From Bryoerythrophyllum caledonicum (Eukaryota > Streptophyta > Bryopsida > Pottiales > Pottiaceae): 64,000 bases of DNA. Position numbers and translations under genes: made by a program. Shown piece after piece: positions 61,340 to 64,000 of the stretch. Every line of letters begins with the position of its first letter. Position 1 is the first letter of the stretch. The stretch lies in assembly GCA_963971425.1 (NCBI GenBank), contig OZ020523.1:21495105-21559104 (forward strand), in the 5' to 3' direction. The notes under the pieces are model-generated. The model worked only from the letters and a program-made list of their open reading frames with translations, searched no databases and had not been told where the DNA came from.

Positions 61340-62040
61340 CACACAATTGCTCACATCTACTCTGTAGTATACTATACATCTACTATACGGTTTAGCATAG
61401 ACAATACTACATATAGTAGAGTACAAGTACACAAATACATGATAGATCGTACGTATATATGTACGAGGTACAAAAAATGTATTCAACTTTATACTCAATA
61501 CAATACAAAAAACAAAACTTATACCTCAAACTATACGCAAGAAAAATACTATACTAGATACAAAGACAATACCCAAACCCTCACATGGAAACTACATACA
61601 AAAACAAAAACACATACAAACACTAAAACAAAAAAACACATAAATATGAAAACATACATACACAAACACACAAACACATACAAAAACAAACACACAAAAA
61701 CATACACAAACAAACACACAAACACATACATAAACACAAATCCACACACAAACACAAACGCTTACATAAACCCAAATACATACACATACCCATACAAACA
61801 ACTATACATAAACACAAAAACACACAAAAAAAACACGACCACAAGAATATAGTAAAACCTACATGACCACAAGAACACATAATGCTACAAGGATACACAC
61901 ACATACATACACACACACAAATAAAATAAAACAACTAAACACATACACACACAAACACATACACAAAAATACACACATAAGCACATATACGGAAAAAAAC
62001 CAAAATACACAAAAGAAATACAAACCAATAGACCCTCAAT
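61340..62040 (+). repeat. A/C-rich low-complexity spacer between LINE ORFs
   Basis: From about 61560 the + strand is dominated by ACAAACACATAC-type words and almost lacks G. Open frames here (61325-61852, and the start of 61863-63218) read as Thr/His/Lys/Asn/Tyr repeats and are probably not conserved protein. It lies between the ORF1 stop and the recognisable part of ORF2. Confidence 0.65.
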
Positions 62041-64000
62041 GGACTAACCCAAAATCAAATATATTCACCAAACTACACAACCCTCCCAAAAAACACATCA
62101 ACAACCCACACTACTATAAAACACCCCTAGAAGAAAATCAAAACAAAACCAAATACGAAAAGATAAATGAAACCACACAATGCCGGGATTTACCACTAAC
62201 ATACAGACAAAAAATAAGTATCCTAAAAAATAACACAAAATCTAAACACTATAAACTACTACTAACCCTAGGTGGTGACATAGAAACCAACCCGGGACCC
62301 ATGCCTAATATACTAAAAAGACACCCTACACCACATAAGAAAAATGCCAAACTACACTTTATACCAAATACTATCAAACTACAACCGGAATATAGACACA
62401 TCGCCCAAACATTTGCACCCCTGTTAAAAACCACACACACACTACACCTAACACACAACATCACACACACAAACATTGCCCAATACATACAACAACAAAA
62501 TATACATCCATCACCATATATTTTATTCGCCCTGGTGATTACTATCCATCCAAACATAGACGAATGCAATCGCCTTTTAAACCCACAAAACCCGACTATA
62601 ACATCATGGACCAATACACTCCTACAAACCCTATCAAGCTTACAAAACCCACCCGAAAGACACATTCATACCCCACATCCCTACACAAAATTCCTTGAAG
62701 AAAACCAAAGTATTTTAAACCACGGAAACTCAATACACAAAGAATTATATGACTTTTTAGATAACCAAACCACCCCTCCCTCATACACTACAACACAACA
62801 AAAATTCCCATACCTCCCTAATAATCTAGTTCACGCATCGCTAAAGTGTTTTGGCCCCATACCAGAATACATCCACCCACCACCTCTACCCCTCTACCTC
62901 CCTCCACAAAACCAAAATACTAATTCATACAATGAAAACACGAACATAATTACATGGAACGCCGCATCATTAAACACTGCCCTCCCTAGCTTCCAAACCT
63001 TGATTACACACACAAATACACCACCAGCCTTTATAGCCATAAAAGAAACAAAACTATCTGCCACAAAATCTACAAAATACATACAAAACATTTTTCAAGA
63101 CTACAAACTTATTTTTAACAACACACATGCATTAACTAGATGCATCCAACAACGAAGACCATACACTCCAAGGCGAGGTGGACTACTCACATTAATATAC
63201 AAAAAACATGCCTTCTAGGGCAACATCCAAAAAATCTCTACCCCAATGCACATATCCCCATACCTCTAAATAATTAGAATCGCTAATCAACTGCTACAAT
63301 CATGGTTAATCTTCCACATGTATATGCCATCGCACCCTGAAGATACTAGATTCATCATTGACATACAAAACACTATCACATCTCAAATCAACAATAACCC
63401 TAACCACACTTACATGTTATGTGGAGACTTTAACAGAGACATAGCACTAATTGGTCGACAAAACAGAAACCATGTCACCTCCCCTCAAAATGCCGATTAC
63501 CAATGGCGTCAATTCACAGAAAACTTAAACTTCATTTTCATAAACACTGACACACAATACTCTAGACAAGGTGGTTATAGCTACAGTGACTGGAGCCTAA
63601 TAGATGGCTTCTACATAAATACAAACAATAATGCACAATATACTTCTACAACAAATAAAGACGTCATTCTCAACTCAGACCACTTGCCTATACAACTACA
63701 CATTCCAAATAACATACTAATCAGTCACACCCCCATAATCACAAATAATGATACCATACGCATACTCAACCCCATCCCAAAAGAGAATTTAGAAAAATTC
63801 GATACCCAATTCTTTGAAGGAAACTCCATGCAAATTGACTCCCTCATAAACACCCTCGAAAATAATAACCACCTAACACAAATACAATGGCAAGACACAT
63901 GCCACACTCTAGACATACTTATTAATAAAATCTCTGACACGCTTGAACAAACTTGCAAAGCCCAACCTACACCTCAAATGACAAACCGAACATCTCAACA
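61863..64000 (+). pseudogene. LINE ORF2: 2A motif, APE endonuclease (partial)
   Basis: The frame opens at ATG 61863, though the true start is unclear because the first ~60 codons are low-complexity. LLLTLGGDIETNPGP ends at 62300 and fits the 2A ribosome-skipping motif; the break would fall before the Pro at 62298-62300. About 210 residues of basic, unassigned sequence follow. The APE-type endonuclease comes next, with TWNAASLN (Asn codon 62958), IKETKLS (Glu codon 63045), CGDFNRD (63420-63437) and NSDHLP (His codon 63681). In-frame stops TAG (63216-63218) and TAA (63267-63269) lie inside the endonuclease; the frame is otherwise open to 64000. Reverse transcriptase is expected beyond the window. 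Confidence 0.85.

Larger units (their letters stand above)
57001..64000 (+). mobile_element. Long LINE (non-LTR retrotransposon), runs off window
   Basis: A + strand element. It has a long 5' region with tandem repeats (to about 58923), ORF1 from ATG 58924 to stop 61328 (interrupted by another LINE at 59199-59959), a low-complexity A/C-rich spacer, and ORF2 with a 2A-type motif and an APE endonuclease, continuing past 64000. Reverse transcriptase and RNase H would lie beyond the window. The 5' boundary is approximate. ORF2 has two in-frame stops, so this copy cannot make an intact ORF2 protein. ORF2's A/C-rich, G-poor sense strand matches the composition of the ORF2 fragments at 11.8-13.0 kb and 59.4-59.9 kb, suggesting a related family. 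Confidence 0.8.

Noticed and set aside
61325-61852. 175-residue Thr/Tyr/Lys/Asn-rich ORF between LINE ORFs
   Set aside because: Low-complexity translation of an A/C-rich spacer with a non-ATG start.
63216-63269. Stop-codon reassignment (TAG/TAA read as Gln)
   Set aside because: The host genes in the window end at TAA, TAG and TGA where homology predicts, so the standard code applies.
1-64000. CRISPR array or prokaryotic operon
   Set aside because: No regularly spaced direct repeats with unique spacers; all genes are intron-containing eukaryotic genes.

Overview
This window is nuclear DNA from a land plant or streptophyte alga. The genes have introns with GT/AG borders, and they include a plastid fibrillin, a VAS1/ISS1-type aminotransferase and a plant-type DnaJ-X chaperone. 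A CEP104 (centriole/cilium tip) homologue points to a lineage with motile sperm, such as a bryophyte, lycophyte, fern or charophyte. I cannot name the species from sequence alone. Five protein-coding genes, all on the + strand, could be assembled exon by exon with reading phases that close exactly: DnaJ-X (3695-6099), PAP/fibrillin (7976-9814), aminotransferase (16354-18819), alpha/beta-hydrolase lipase (32908-36623) and CEP104-like (37691-45791). A sixth three-exon gene (24023-26271) encodes a membrane protein I do not recognise.

Layout: 1-2.7 kb holds repeats, a LINE 3' end and a Tc1-type transposase fragment. 2.7-9.8 kb is gene-rich, with one 200-base assembly gap. 10.7-14.3 kb is a long inverted-repeat element carrying a 5'-truncated LINE with an expanded (GAA)n tail. 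16.3-18.8 kb is the aminotransferase. 19.5-21.4 kb is a second, nearly intact copy of the same palindromic element. 21.4-32 kb is AT-rich and holds the membrane-protein gene, a near-complete Tc1/mariner element and a foldback element. 32.9-45.8 kb holds the lipase and the CEP104-like gene. 45.8-57 kb is intergenic, with a GC-rich promoter-like island, a strong miRNA-precursor-like hairpin at 50303-50420 and several MITEs. From about 57 kb to the window end lies a long LINE with 5' tandem repeats, an ORF1 split by a second LINE insertion, and an ORF2 that begins with a 2A-type ribosome-skipping motif followed by an APE endonuclease. ORF2 runs off the window.

The genes do not form a functional cluster; they are ordinary, separately acting nuclear genes. 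The unusual content is in the mobile DNA. One LINE family appears at least three times as minus-strand 3' ends, sharing a conserved RNA fold with a covarying stem and a (TTC)n tail. Two of these insertions have 12-base target-site duplications that I could locate. A long palindromic repeat family with TTAACCCCTAAAGGACCA-like ends is scattered through the window.
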